Assembly: GCA_029964075.1 (NCBI GenBank)
Contig: CM057130.1
Coordinates: 6,262,001-6,326,000 of the forward strand
Direction of reading: 5' to 3'
Source: Patiria pectinifera
Taxonomy: Eukaryota > Echinodermata > Asteroidea > Valvatida > Asterinidae
Length of the DNA: 64,000 nt
Made by a program: the position numbers and the translations under genes. This document shows, piece after piece, positions 54,379 to 64,000 of the stretch. Each line of letters begins with the position of its first letter. Position 1 is the first letter of the stretch. Under the pieces are notes generated by a model, which saw only the letters and a list, made by a program, of their open reading frames with translations, was not told the origin of the DNA and made no database searches.

Positions 54379-54549
54379 CTCGCTCGATACTACATAGCAA
54401 ATAAGCTACAGCAAACAGTCGCCAGCCAGCTTATCGCCGTATTATGCATTATGCATGACCTTTGTTTCCTCCAAATCCACCAGGCCATACACTCTGAACA
54501 ACACCTTTTGTTATGCGCTGTAGCCCCGCCTTTCTTGGCTCGACTCCCA

Positions 54550-54557
54550 CCAATCAG
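54550..54557 (+). promoter_or_regulatory. CCAAT box upstream of the CDK inhibitor
   Basis: CCAATCAG, the NF-Y core, lies about 465 bases upstream of the start codon in a GC-richer patch. Function is inference. Confidence 0.35.
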
Positions 54558-54874
54558 AATGAGGCCTGTTGGTAATCACGTTCCGGGCCGTACGTGGTAA
54601 ACAACTCTGGCTGCAGTGGGGGCTCATTATCATATCAACCTTATTGTACTACGCCCTGGCTGCCAGTCACTGAATGAATGCAGCGTATAACAATCGTTTT
54701 ATAGTAGGCACACTAGTTGTCAGATAAGTTGATTCATTCTGTGCAGTGTGCCGACACGACGAGTTGCATGAGCTGGGAGTGACTTGTAAAAGACGCACGG
54801 CTCTGGACAGAATATATTTCTTGTCATTCTCAAATCTAAAGGGGGTGTCTCTGGTTCTTTCAAGTCACCAGCGC

Positions 54875-54913
54875 GGTATATTTTTATACTTTATACGTGG
54901 TATATTTTTATAC
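54875..54913 (+). promoter_or_regulatory. Duplicated TATA-like element of the CDK inhibitor promoter
   Basis: A perfect 15-bp direct repeat, GGTATATTTTTATAC, occurs at 54875-54889 and 54899-54913, 24 bp apart. It is 109-147 bases before the ATG, a sensible place for a TATA box with a short 5' UTR. Confidence 0.5.
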
Positions 54914-55021
54914 AAGTGCACGCCAACCTGCGCTTGTGCACTGCTGCTGGCCTGCTTGTTGTCAAAGCAGCTGTCGTTTACAGGTGCACAGATTGTGTCG
55001 TCTTGATTAAGTCGGTTTAGG

Positions 55022-55709
55022 ATGAGCTCGGCAAGGGTGGAATCACCGCTGTTGCTCCAGGAGTTCCGGAGACAGCCGTCTCCGCCCAGCGTGTCCAGGA
55101 TGCCTAAGCCACGGGCCTGCCGCAAGTTGTTCGTGGTAGACCACGACGAGACGAACCGCTTCTTGCAAGACGAGCTGGAAGGCGAACGTGGCGAAAAGAA
55201 AGAGTACGGCTTCGACTTTGGCCGAGGAGAACCGCTGCCCGACCCTGACGGCAGCAGCAGATACACGGACTGGGAGGCCGTACCGAACGAGAGAGTGCCT
55301 TCGTTTTATCACGAGACGGTAGCGAGGAGAAAGCCTTGCCGTCCGAGCTCAAGACCCACACCAGCATTCTTTACCTCTTCATCTCATCACCAAAGCTCCA
55401 ACAACGGACACAGTAACCCAGCTCCCCCATGCAGCACCGGCCGTAACGCCGCACCGGCTGCACCCTCCGGACTTGTCACTGGGGCTAGCTCCAGGTCATT
55501 CCTATCGGTAAAAGGCCGGGACTTACAACCTGCTAACCAGCGATCCACTGCCGGCCCATCTCCCCATCGTCCCAAAGAAATTCCACCAGCAATATTGGAA
55601 GTTGTTAACGGCTCAGAATCGAAGCCAAGGGATAATTTCGAAAGTGCTGAAGGAAGTACGTGTGTTGCGAACAACGCCAGAACAACGGCAAGGCAGTGCA
55701 AAATCACGG
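55022..55709 (+). CDS. CDK inhibitor exon 1
   Basis: It carries 229 codons plus one base and ends ACG G|GTGAGT (donor at 55710). It includes the whole inhibitory domain and the first five residues of the PIP-like motif (QCKIT). Its GC content is clearly higher than the flanks. Confidence 0.93.
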
Positions 55710-58658
55710 GTGAGTGTCTGCTAGTGCTAGTGATATGTGGTTTCCCCCACACTTTTTCCAGATATAAAACATGTTAAAAGATATAGTTGAATTAATAAAT
55801 AAGTCTAAGTCATACTGTTATGAGTTCAAAACAATGGAAAGATTCCCATATCTGGCCATCACTTGTCAGCCTGTGCACAAACCCTATGACTAGTATGAGA
55901 CTGGTCTGGAAATTTCTTAGTGTTTTCTCAGTATGTATACTTCAATATTTTCCCTGCTAAATTTGACTTTTTGGGACATCTTTCCAAAACAATTTTTACA
56001 ACTTCCGACCAAAACATCCAACATGACCAATGCAAGTAGTTTTTTAAAAGGGTAATTACCATTGTTTGCTATTAAATTTATGCCAGTTATATCTCAAACG
56101 GATTAACGGTGAACCAGTAGTTCTGTCATTAGGCGACTAGCCTTGTCATGCTTGCGCTTATCTAAAACCCTATTTAAATCCAAAGCTATTGTGTTATGAA
56201 AACAAGTCGGTACAAGTTTCACTAGCAGTTGAGAAGTGGTCTGTGGTTTTGTGGCCAGTCAATCAAATAAAAATAGGTTTGTGTCATCTTTACCATTTTC
56301 CTGAAAGTCCCAACTTGTCGTGGCCTGTTGCAACACGTCTGTACGGAAAAAAATCCCTTATTTCGACATGCCGATTTCTTTGATATTCTAACCAGAAAAG
56401 TAACAATTGTCTATTTTGGGTTGGGGCATCAAGTTGAAAAAACCCCTATTGCCCAATGGTTGTGTGCAGTCCTATACGTTGAAGTATCAGTAAATATTTG
56501 TGGTTCAAAGATCAACCAGGAGTATACATTTGTGTAGAATAATACTGAAATAATGGCACTGTTATTTTTTTCCTGAACAAATTGGGTCTTTACCACTACA
56601 AGTACAAGGTTAAACAGAACATGGAATCTGAAGTGAGTTACAAAAATTCGTAGGAGCTATATTGATCTATGTAATCATACCAAAAAAATACGTAAGCGGG
56701 GCTTAATTTGTTGTCGGGAAAAGGTTTCAAACAGTTCTATAAAAAGTTTCAGATCTGAAAGTCTTGTTTTGACAAGTGCTGATGGCACTACAATTAAACA
56801 TAATTGAAATTGTCAAACACCGTTTAGACCTTGATAAATTCATTACTTAAAAAAGTTATTTCACGGAGCATTTAGCTTTACGTCCCATCCGATAATAAGT
56901 CACCAAATACTGGAATTGATTCCACGAACTTTACAGTACAGTAACTCGCTGCTATGTGGCTACTACATGTACTACTAGACGACCATAGACGGAAAACCGC
57001 CCACAAGGTCTTTTCTACTACAGTAGTTTGGGTGTTGTTTTAGCGTTGTTTTGAGCAGCGGATTGTCACCGGCGTTTCGCTGTGTGCATCCACCACAGCC
57101 CGGCGGTCGCAAAAGTTGTAAACAACTTCATTCATCGGACGCGGGCTTTGCGCGGGGAAATTCGGTGCATGCGACAGCCCATGGCTAGCCACTACCTGCC
57201 CACGTGAAGGAAGGGTTTCACGGGCCAACCTTCGAACGAGTGCTATTATATTGGGGGATCAATACATGCCGTTCAGGGCAAGTTAAAACTTGTTCTGGGA
57301 CTGTGAAATTGCCCGCTAAATAGAACTCCCACAATGGATGATTTATACTCCATGTCAAAATAACCACAACAAATTTCCTTGGGCCCACTTGAAAAAAAAA
57401 ATCCCACATTCCACTATTTCGACACGATTTTCGACAAGATTACGCAATTCGGAAAAACATTCCCAACTCTTTTGTTACACAGGGGAAACACCTGTGATTT
57501 GCTTTAGAACCGAACCAAGTTTCCATGAAGTTTGCATTGTCATTCCTTTCGTGCCTTGCGTACCAAAGATTTCCTTCCGTGTCTAAAAAGTACCTGTACA
57601 TGTTCCTGTTTAAATGATCAGTATCCTCTCGCCAATTACTCGTCATTCACAGTTTCCCATTACGGCCTATATAGTTTAATGAAATGCATCCGAATCGACA
57701 CAAAGCCCATCCATGTGTGGACAGCAGTGCTTTTTCGAACCCAAACCACCTCACCAAAATATACATGTTCACATTGTACTTGAATATTGTAATAAATCAA
57801 ATAACAGAGTCCCTATCACTTTCGGTCTGTGAAAGGCAGTTGGGATCATTTGCTGTTGATGCATTTTGTTCGTTTCCAATAATAACACCACTAAAAATCC
57901 AAAGAAGACTTTGCAGAACATAACTTGTCGACGTTTCAGCTCAGTGGATATTACGCATTTGGAGAAAACAGTGAAAAAATCACGAAACACGATTGCGTCT
58001 AGTATAATATAGCACTCGGTTTCTCAAAATCAGTCAATTGACTTACCGTTGTAATTCATCTACATTTCCTGACAGCTTCTTCTAAATGACAGCAAACTAG
58101 ACGGAATAATTTCACGGGGTGTTTAGTACCGCCGCGAATTTAATCCATACGCTTTTTCATAATAATTCGGTAGGTTTTCACTTCTGGGATAAATGCAAAT
58201 GATCATAATGCCTTTAGGTATTGTAGATGTTCTAGTTGATCAATTTTAGTATTTTTTACTCCAAGTCGAAACAGTACAATTTTTCAGTACTGGGAAGTGG
58301 GAAAGTTCACTTTACTTGAAGAGAGATGACTGTACAAAAAACATATTAATTTAATACATTTGAAGGTCATTTGTATTTTACCGTACCTAAATGAAAGACC
58401 AAGTTTCATTAAACATTGCTGTTGTGATTGAATTTTAGTCCACATACTGGTATTGATATCTGATTTTGTTCCAATGCCTACTTGGTTTCAGACTTTATGA
58501 GACAGCGCAAACGGACCGGGTCGGACAGCAGTAGTTCAACTAGTAGCATGTCCAGCTCCGACTCCGACGGGGAGAAGCATCCCCAGGTCCCCGCCAAGCG
58601 ACGGCGGCAAAGGCCCGGTAGCCCGGTAGTGTCGTCTCCCACCACAGGCCGGTCTTGA
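55022..58658 (+). CDS. CDKN1-like: Cip/Kip-family cyclin-dependent kinase inhibitor (p21/p27/p57/Dacapo type)
   Basis: Exons 55022-55709 and 58492-58658 encode 284 residues. The protein should bind and inhibit cyclin-CDK complexes in the nucleus and so stop the cell cycle. The N-terminal inhibitory domain (about 30-96) shows the cyclin-binding ACRKLF (32-37), VDHDE, FDFGRGEPL, YTDWEAV and VPSFY, in the order of vertebrate p27. The middle is Ser/Pro-rich and unconserved. Across the splice the frame reads QCKITDFMRQRKR (225-237), a PIP-box/PIP-degron-like motif, followed by a Ser-rich run and a second basic cluster KRRRQRP that may be a nuclear signal. The ATG chosen is the first in frame and follows an in-frame stop closely; Met27 is an alternative. 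A single intron after the inhibitory domain is usual for this family. Confidence 0.93.
55710..58491 (+). other. CDK inhibitor intron; nothing recognised
   Basis: This 2.8-kb intron is AT-rich. I see no repeat or nested gene in it. Confidence 0.65.
58492..58658 (+). CDS. CDK inhibitor exon 2
   Basis: It reads DFMRQRKRTGSDSSSSTSSM, SSSDSDGEKHPQVPAKRRRQ, RPGSPVVSSPTTGRS and TGA at 58656-58658. The acceptor is GTTTCAG. The ITDF..(R)KRT pattern across the junction resembles the QT-type/PIP end of p57 and p27Xic1. Confidence 0.9.
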
Positions 58659-58743
58659 TAGCCCGTCTCAGCTAAACTAACACGGTAAGACAACTTGGCA
58701 AGAAATCTTCCCCTTATAATTTAATCATACCAAGATATTCAAG

Positions 58744-58749
58744 AATAAA
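58744..58749 (+). terminator. Candidate polyadenylation signal of the CDK inhibitor
   Basis: AATAAA lies 86 bases after the stop codon. If used, the 3' UTR would be very short. Confidence 0.4.
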
Positions 58750-60893
58750 CACTTTGTAATCACGGAGGATTAAGTCTTCCATGCATGGTGTAATCGTCTG
58801 GGCAAGAAGGGCGTGGCACATGAGGTGCCCAACATTGTGTGCGTGTGGAACTTTCCTGAATAATAGACGCGTGCCAAAGATGGCTCACGGACCCTGGATA
58901 TCCAGGGGTACACGGTCCTGAACTGAGCGTCGGTTCACAACCCTATTTTTAGAGCCCAGTTGTGGGTTTCGAGTGACTGCAGTGAACAATCCCCAAATGC
59001 TCATGGGTGTTCTAAACTGAAAGAACGTGATTGCTGAATCGACTCGATGATAGAACTACTTGAGAAGTAGGACTTCATTCTCAGCTTTTGATAATTACAA
59101 ATATCATACTTCATGACACTCAGACCCTATCCTACAAAACAATCGTGCACTCTAAACATTGATTAACCTTGCAAAAATGAAGTTTTCTAATAATTTGACT
59201 AACTTGAACAGGACCCTGGAAAACGTAAACCAAATTTATGGTTGGTATCAGAGTTGTTTCAACAGGTAGCTCTCGGCGCATTAGTAACAACATGATATGC
59301 TGAGACAGGTGAAATTTATTCATCAACAGTGTGATTTAAGTCGATGGAAAATGTTTTAAACACCATTGGTAAAAGTATTTCAGTAGAGTGCCACGTCTCA
59401 ATTATTAGGGTATACTGTTCATCATTGCACAAATTCTTAATCACTATTAGTATTACTATATAGTGCCGTTCACTAAAACAACAGAGTGTTACAAAGACAT
59501 CATAATCGAAAGCCTAGACAACTCCCGTTCTTATATTTTCCGTGCAGTATTCCAAAACTGCATTAATGCCTCCGGAAGAATTAGGTTAAGAGCGGCTTGA
59601 TCAGTTGGATTTGTTATTACCTTCAAGCGACATTTTTTGCCATTGGTTTGTCTTATAGAAAATTGGAATGTCATCCAAGATAAGTAACCCTGATATCATT
59701 GTGGCAGAGATATCAGGACATGTTTAGGCTTGTTCGTAATCTGGGCTGGGTACCATCCTTGCTTCATTTTCTGAATGGAAACTCAAGGGCATCGACTGCA
59801 AGTCTGAACTTGCTTCTAACCCAACCAGAACAAGTTGGGACTTGATTTGGTTGGACAAACAAGCATCGACTTGTTGTTCCACCATCTTGCCCACGTTTTT
59901 TTTTCCCCTAGTCGCAATTTCGTTTAGAAAGGCCGTAACATGCTGAAAGAAAAATAAGTCGCTAAATATGTTTTCGCGGAATTGGAGCACTTCCAGAATT
60001 TTTCTTTATCAAACCATGGAGGAATAAAAAAAAAATATGCTTCAACACTTGTTGGATTTGTGAAATCCCTTTATGGTCCTCTGCGTGCATTGTTTGTAGG
60101 CCTACAGTCAAATCGCAGGCGTATGAAACACTTCAAGTGCGGCAATTGAGCCTGGAACATGTTTTGTTACCAAAAACGTCTGAGAGTAATTGAAGTGAAG
60201 GGTAGTACAGTACCACATGTAATTGACATTACTCTGCGGACATGTACGGTTGCTGGGTCAAATCACATTGATTGGCAGCCGGTTCAATCCTAACAACTTT
60301 GCAAAGCTTTTGACCTCCTGACCCTGTTTACTACAAACTTGCTCTCCTCTATACGACCCCTTTTCTGCGCACGTAAGGGACACAAATAATACTCTTCCCT
60401 ATTTATGTGCGGCGTAAACACAACTGATCGCTTCGTAATAGTTGTATTCGTCCGTGTTTACTTTGTAAACGTTTAGTCATAAAACATTCGACCAGTGTAG
60501 TACTGCGCATTGTGTGAGACAGTTTCCCCTGTACGACGGATTGTTTGGTAAACACGGGCACCAGCGATTGATACCGTTTTTGTGTGGGAGTTGTAAGGGA
60601 ACCCGTTGGGAATTGGAGGTCATTGAACGTGTTACCAAACTACAAGGACACTCATTGTCAACAGCCTTGTTTTTGGCCGCGTTCTTATACGGTTCCATAA
60701 CAGGACCTTGTGTTTGGACCGCTGCCAGAATCCCGTCAATTTTAGTGGAAATTCGATCCAAAAATGGATTTATGAGCAGCACGGAGTTGTGTACAATCTT
60801 CCTAAACTATAGTTGTCATTTATACCAGCGAAAACAAGCAAAGTCCAGGATCGAAACTTAGGACATCTGACTCAACTTCCCCTCAAGTGTAAA
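58750..60893. other. Intergenic stretch without a recognised gene
   Basis: Both strands are open over about 60477-60861 (101 and 115 codons), but neither product resembles a family I know. Nothing else is recognised. Confidence 0.5.
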
Positions 60894-61038
60894 ATATACC
60901 TTTTGCGTAGTGGCCATCCTAGAGGGCATCTTTGTTATTTTAATTCAGTAACAACGAATGCACAAAAGGTTCACTTATGTATATCCCAGCAAAACAAAGG
61001 CATCGCCCTCTAAGATGGCTGCTACGCATAAGGTGTAT
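60894..61038. mobile_element. Short MITE family B, copy 2 (145 bp)
   Basis: It starts ACCTTTTGCGTAGTGGCCAT and ends ATGGCTGCTACGCATAAGGT, inverted arms of about 28 bases. The middle matches copy 1 at 6743-6884. Confidence 0.87.
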
Positions 61039-61346
61039 TCAAAGTTTTTATTACACAAGATCGGCAACCGCGCTTGAAGGTATATATAACATTTGCAAAC
61101 ATCAAACAACTAAAAGATAGTCGCAAGAATCCTGTGAAATCATGGCAACTGTCATTATGCTGTCATTATGCAGACATAATTATGCTGTCATTTTTAAGAA
61201 AAGTGGAATTTTTAAATCAATTTCTGCAAATTTTTGTTTCAAAATATTGCCCCCAAGTTATTTAGTACACATTTTGTTTGCAATCGATTACACATCCGTG
61301 AAACGGATTCAAGCCAGCTAGTCGGGTTCCATGACCTGACAATTCC

Positions 61347-61556
61347 CATACGTATATGAATTGCTCCGTTTCTTCTGAAGTAGGGTCAGAGAACCAGATT
61401 ACGTGAACATAATTGGTTTTCTCGGTTTTTCCATCTAATATGAATAAAACAGTTTAAACAGGTCAGTGAAACAACATTTACTATGAAATACTAACCCCAA
61501 ATCCATCCATTTCTGAAAATTACAGCAAAAGTAAATGTTGTGTATAACCTTAAATG
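61347..61556 (-). repeat. Dispersed repeat E, copy 2
   Basis: It is the reverse complement of 53396-53608, with blocks AATTGCTCCGTTTCTTCTGA, CCAAATCCATCCATTTCTGA and GTCAGTGAAACAACA. Confidence 0.78.
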
Positions 61557-62341
61557 TTTTCGTGATCAATCTGGACAAGTGGCAAGTTTTATCACGTAAT
61601 ATTAAACGTCCATTTTATCATATCAACGGCTTGGCTACCTGTATTTACAACGTAAACAGCTTTCAACCACGAATTGTGTACCCAATGCAAATTTGCATGG
61701 GTGCATTTCGATTCAAATCGTTCAAGCAATTGAAGGGTTACTGAATCCATCATGGACGGAGGATGCGGGTGATGAATATTGTTCAACAATATTTCGTTCA
61801 ACTTAACTTCACCCAGAACGTGTACATGTATATAGAAAGACAGAGAAAAGAAGCAGAAATGGCATTTCAACCAAAGTGCATGGTACCCGTTTTTCGTAGA
61901 ACTTTTTCTGCATTGACGAAAATTGGTCATTGACAGTATAACTGTAAACAGCTGGACCACTTTGCATACAATACCGGTCACAGAGGGTCTTTGGATGTGC
62001 AGTCAAGTTTCTCACAAATAGCGCGTGGGATGGGTCGTGTGTAGGTTCAACGTTCTGAATGCATTAGAAATCGCACTGCATTAGTTCACACGTATCTTCA
62101 AAACTGATAACACGAATGACAGTCATCTTTGGCAAGTACATCATGTGTCAAATTCTTGAGGTTTCACGCTTAACAACCAATGATAACTCGGTGTATTTGT
62201 CAGGTACAATTATACCGGTCTCAATCAGTGAAAGAAAAAGTGTTTGAAATTTGTTTCGTCATAAGGGATGATTCCAATTCCTTAAAATTAGACTTAATTT
62301 CACAACGGTTTATGATTTTCTTTTCGTTCTTTATCAACAGA

Positions 62342-62409
62342 TTTGGGCAAGTGCAACAACACACAGGACGGCCACACCCCCAGGAAGGTCAAAGGTCTCC
62401 GATACTAAA
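62342..62409 (+). CDS. Weak candidate alternative terminal exon of the CDK inhibitor
   Basis: After TTTATCAACAG a frame reads (g|at) DLGKCNNTQDGHTPRKVKGL, then RY and TAA at 62407-62409. The phase fits exon 1 of the inhibitor, but conservation is not evident. A chance acceptor is quite possible, and other frames are also open here. Confidence 0.15.
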
Positions 62410-62659
62410 GGTCAAGGGTCATCTTGCAGTTGGAACCGTACCGAGACGCCGCTGCGGGCATTCATCCATTCACCGGGAGAAGTATTTTCTTACCTGTAAA
62501 CTTGCACGTGACCTTGTTTATCCCATCTGGGGAGAACGAAGGAGACGCGGTACGGTCCCGGGGAGCTTGCCAGCTTCCCCCCTCAATTCCCAGTCCGGTT
62601 TACCTTGAGAAGTAAATCTGGACCGGCTCTCATGGTTTCATTGACAGCCCCAGTGTTCC

Positions 62660-64000
62660 CGAAAACAACAGGTCGACGGGTCATTGGAAATAACTCTTTG
62701 GCTCACAGCCAACAAAATAATACATCCAGGCCTACCTGCGCTCCACGCACCCTTTGAAGTCGCGCGGTAGTGGGCAAAGTGCCAACAAAGTTTCCCGCCT
62801 TTTTTCCCCGCGAACGGAGTGTTTGAAAGTGGTGGGCCGAGTTCACAGATACGAGAAAAACCACAGACGCGACAGAACTCATTATTTGCTGTGGGAAAGG
62901 GGGGTGGGTGGTACATAGTTGTACCTGTTGTCTGTTTTGGGGCTGCAACTTTAGCAGATCGATTGCGTGGGTCATGGGATGTCTTTTTTTTCTCACAATA
63001 GACTGATTTCACATGATTGACGGTAAGCAAACAAAACAGGTGTTCTAAATCTCAGTATTCTTTCAAAAGATAAAGGCAGTCTAAAGCGTGTGATACGTGC
63101 ATAAAACCTGTCCCTTTGAAAACATTCTGTGAACTTTGGAAACTTTTGTGATGTCTGTAAATACACTGTATTATATGTATGCATAGTAAGTTATTTGTCA
63201 GAAGCGAAAGAGATTGAAAGTTTGTACCAGATAAAATAATTGTAGTTAATTTAATTATAATATAAATAAGTTATTCTTTTTCAAATCAGCAACATTCCAA
63301 TAATCAATAAAGTGCACTTAAGCAATTCGACTTCGTGCAAAAGTTCAAGCATGTGTATAGCTAAAATTGTACAGAATAGTTTTGTCGATTACATTTTTCT
63401 CAGCTCAGGCTCAAGATTTCAAACCAAGATTGATATTTGTGGAAGTAAAAAACGGACAGCATGCATAACACGTTGAATAAACATTACAATTTCTCAAATT
63501 TTACTAGCAACTTTTATGAACCCTACTTCTATTTACAAAATGACTTTTAAAACGAGTCTTTCGTGGGGCATTCATGTAAAGTTTTTGGCGCCTATCATTT
63601 TCAAATTGGGCGGGCAGTCTAGATTTGGAGCATTCGTTTAGTTCAAAATTTTCGAACATCTCCCAACTTTCCATCGAAATGGTATATACGTGTAATTCAA
63701 TGAACTGATTGCATTCCTTGTCTGATGGTTGCTAATGAAACACAATATTGTGTAACCAACTAAAACCACAGGTCAATACTTTGATTTAATTGATCTTAGT
63801 TGAGACCTTGGAAGTGTACCACAAATTTGTTTTTTGCTGTACAAGGGAGCACTAGGCCTTTTTATCACCTATCCTGCCGAAGGCCTTGGCGTAGTTAACG
63901 TTGTCCATGTAAGGTCACGTTCGTAGATGAGATTCCCGTGGCCCTACATTGACCTCTGCGTTGTGCGCAGACTCAAGGTTCAGTCTGGTTTCCCCTTTGT
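62660..64000. other. End of window; nothing recognised
   Basis: Overlapping open frames on the minus strand (62638-63030) have no family resemblance. The rest is AT-rich. Confidence 0.5.

Noticed and set aside
55043..55752. Several long minus-strand frames opposite the CDK inhibitor
   Set aside because: They arise from the GC-rich codon use of the inhibitor; only the + strand has the inhibitory-domain motifs.
1..64000. Bacterial-type systems (operons, CRISPR, toxin-antitoxin, phage)
   Set aside because: The spliced genes, intron sizes and repeat content are clearly animal; no such arrays or operons are visible.

Overview
The window is nuclear DNA from an animal, most likely an invertebrate deuterostome. 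Its coding exons are short, have GT-AG borders and are separated by long AT-rich introns, and its spacer is full of short foldback (MITE-like) elements, tRNA-derived SINEs and palindromic ACATGT tracts. The many hyalin repeats (HYR domains) and the style of the SINE tail suggest an echinoderm, but amphioxus or a hemichordate cannot be excluded from sequence alone. No prokaryotic operon, CRISPR array or rRNA is visible.

Three protein-coding genes are supported, all on the + strand. (1) 64-16615: the 3' two-thirds of a diacylglycerol kinase of the zeta/iota type (end of the catalytic domain, accessory domain, C-terminal ankyrin repeats, canonical ETAV PDZ ligand). The gene starts upstream of the window. 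I assembled 13 exons whose phases all agree. The last exon (16563-16615) is very short and sits 2.8 kb beyond an in-frame intronic stop that would give a second C terminus ending in SSDV. (2) 35902-46671: a complete 12-exon gene for a single-pass membrane protein of about 814 residues with a signal peptide, three HYR domains, four fibronectin type III domains, one transmembrane helix and a roughly 100-residue tyrosine-rich tail carrying three YxN motifs. I do not recognise a named orthologue, and this is the best candidate for an undescribed receptor. (3) 55022-58658: a two-exon Cip/Kip cyclin-dependent kinase inhibitor (p21/p27/p57/Dacapo family), with a PIP-box/degron-like motif created across the splice junction.

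The remainder is intronic and intergenic. 16616-35881 holds the probable DGK 3' UTR, a CpG-richer patch near 27.5-28.0 kb that ends in a strong splice donor, and several repeats. 46672-54540 holds hAT-like and foldback elements and a CpG-rich block at 49.7-50.0 kb. 58750-64000 holds repeats and one weak exon candidate.

Functionally the genes touch lipid second-messenger termination (DGK), a probable phosphotyrosine-signalling adhesion receptor and cell-cycle arrest (CKI). Their adjacency is not evidence of a shared pathway. Exon coordinates were derived by reading frames, splice dinucleotides and phase continuity by eye; no transcript data were available.
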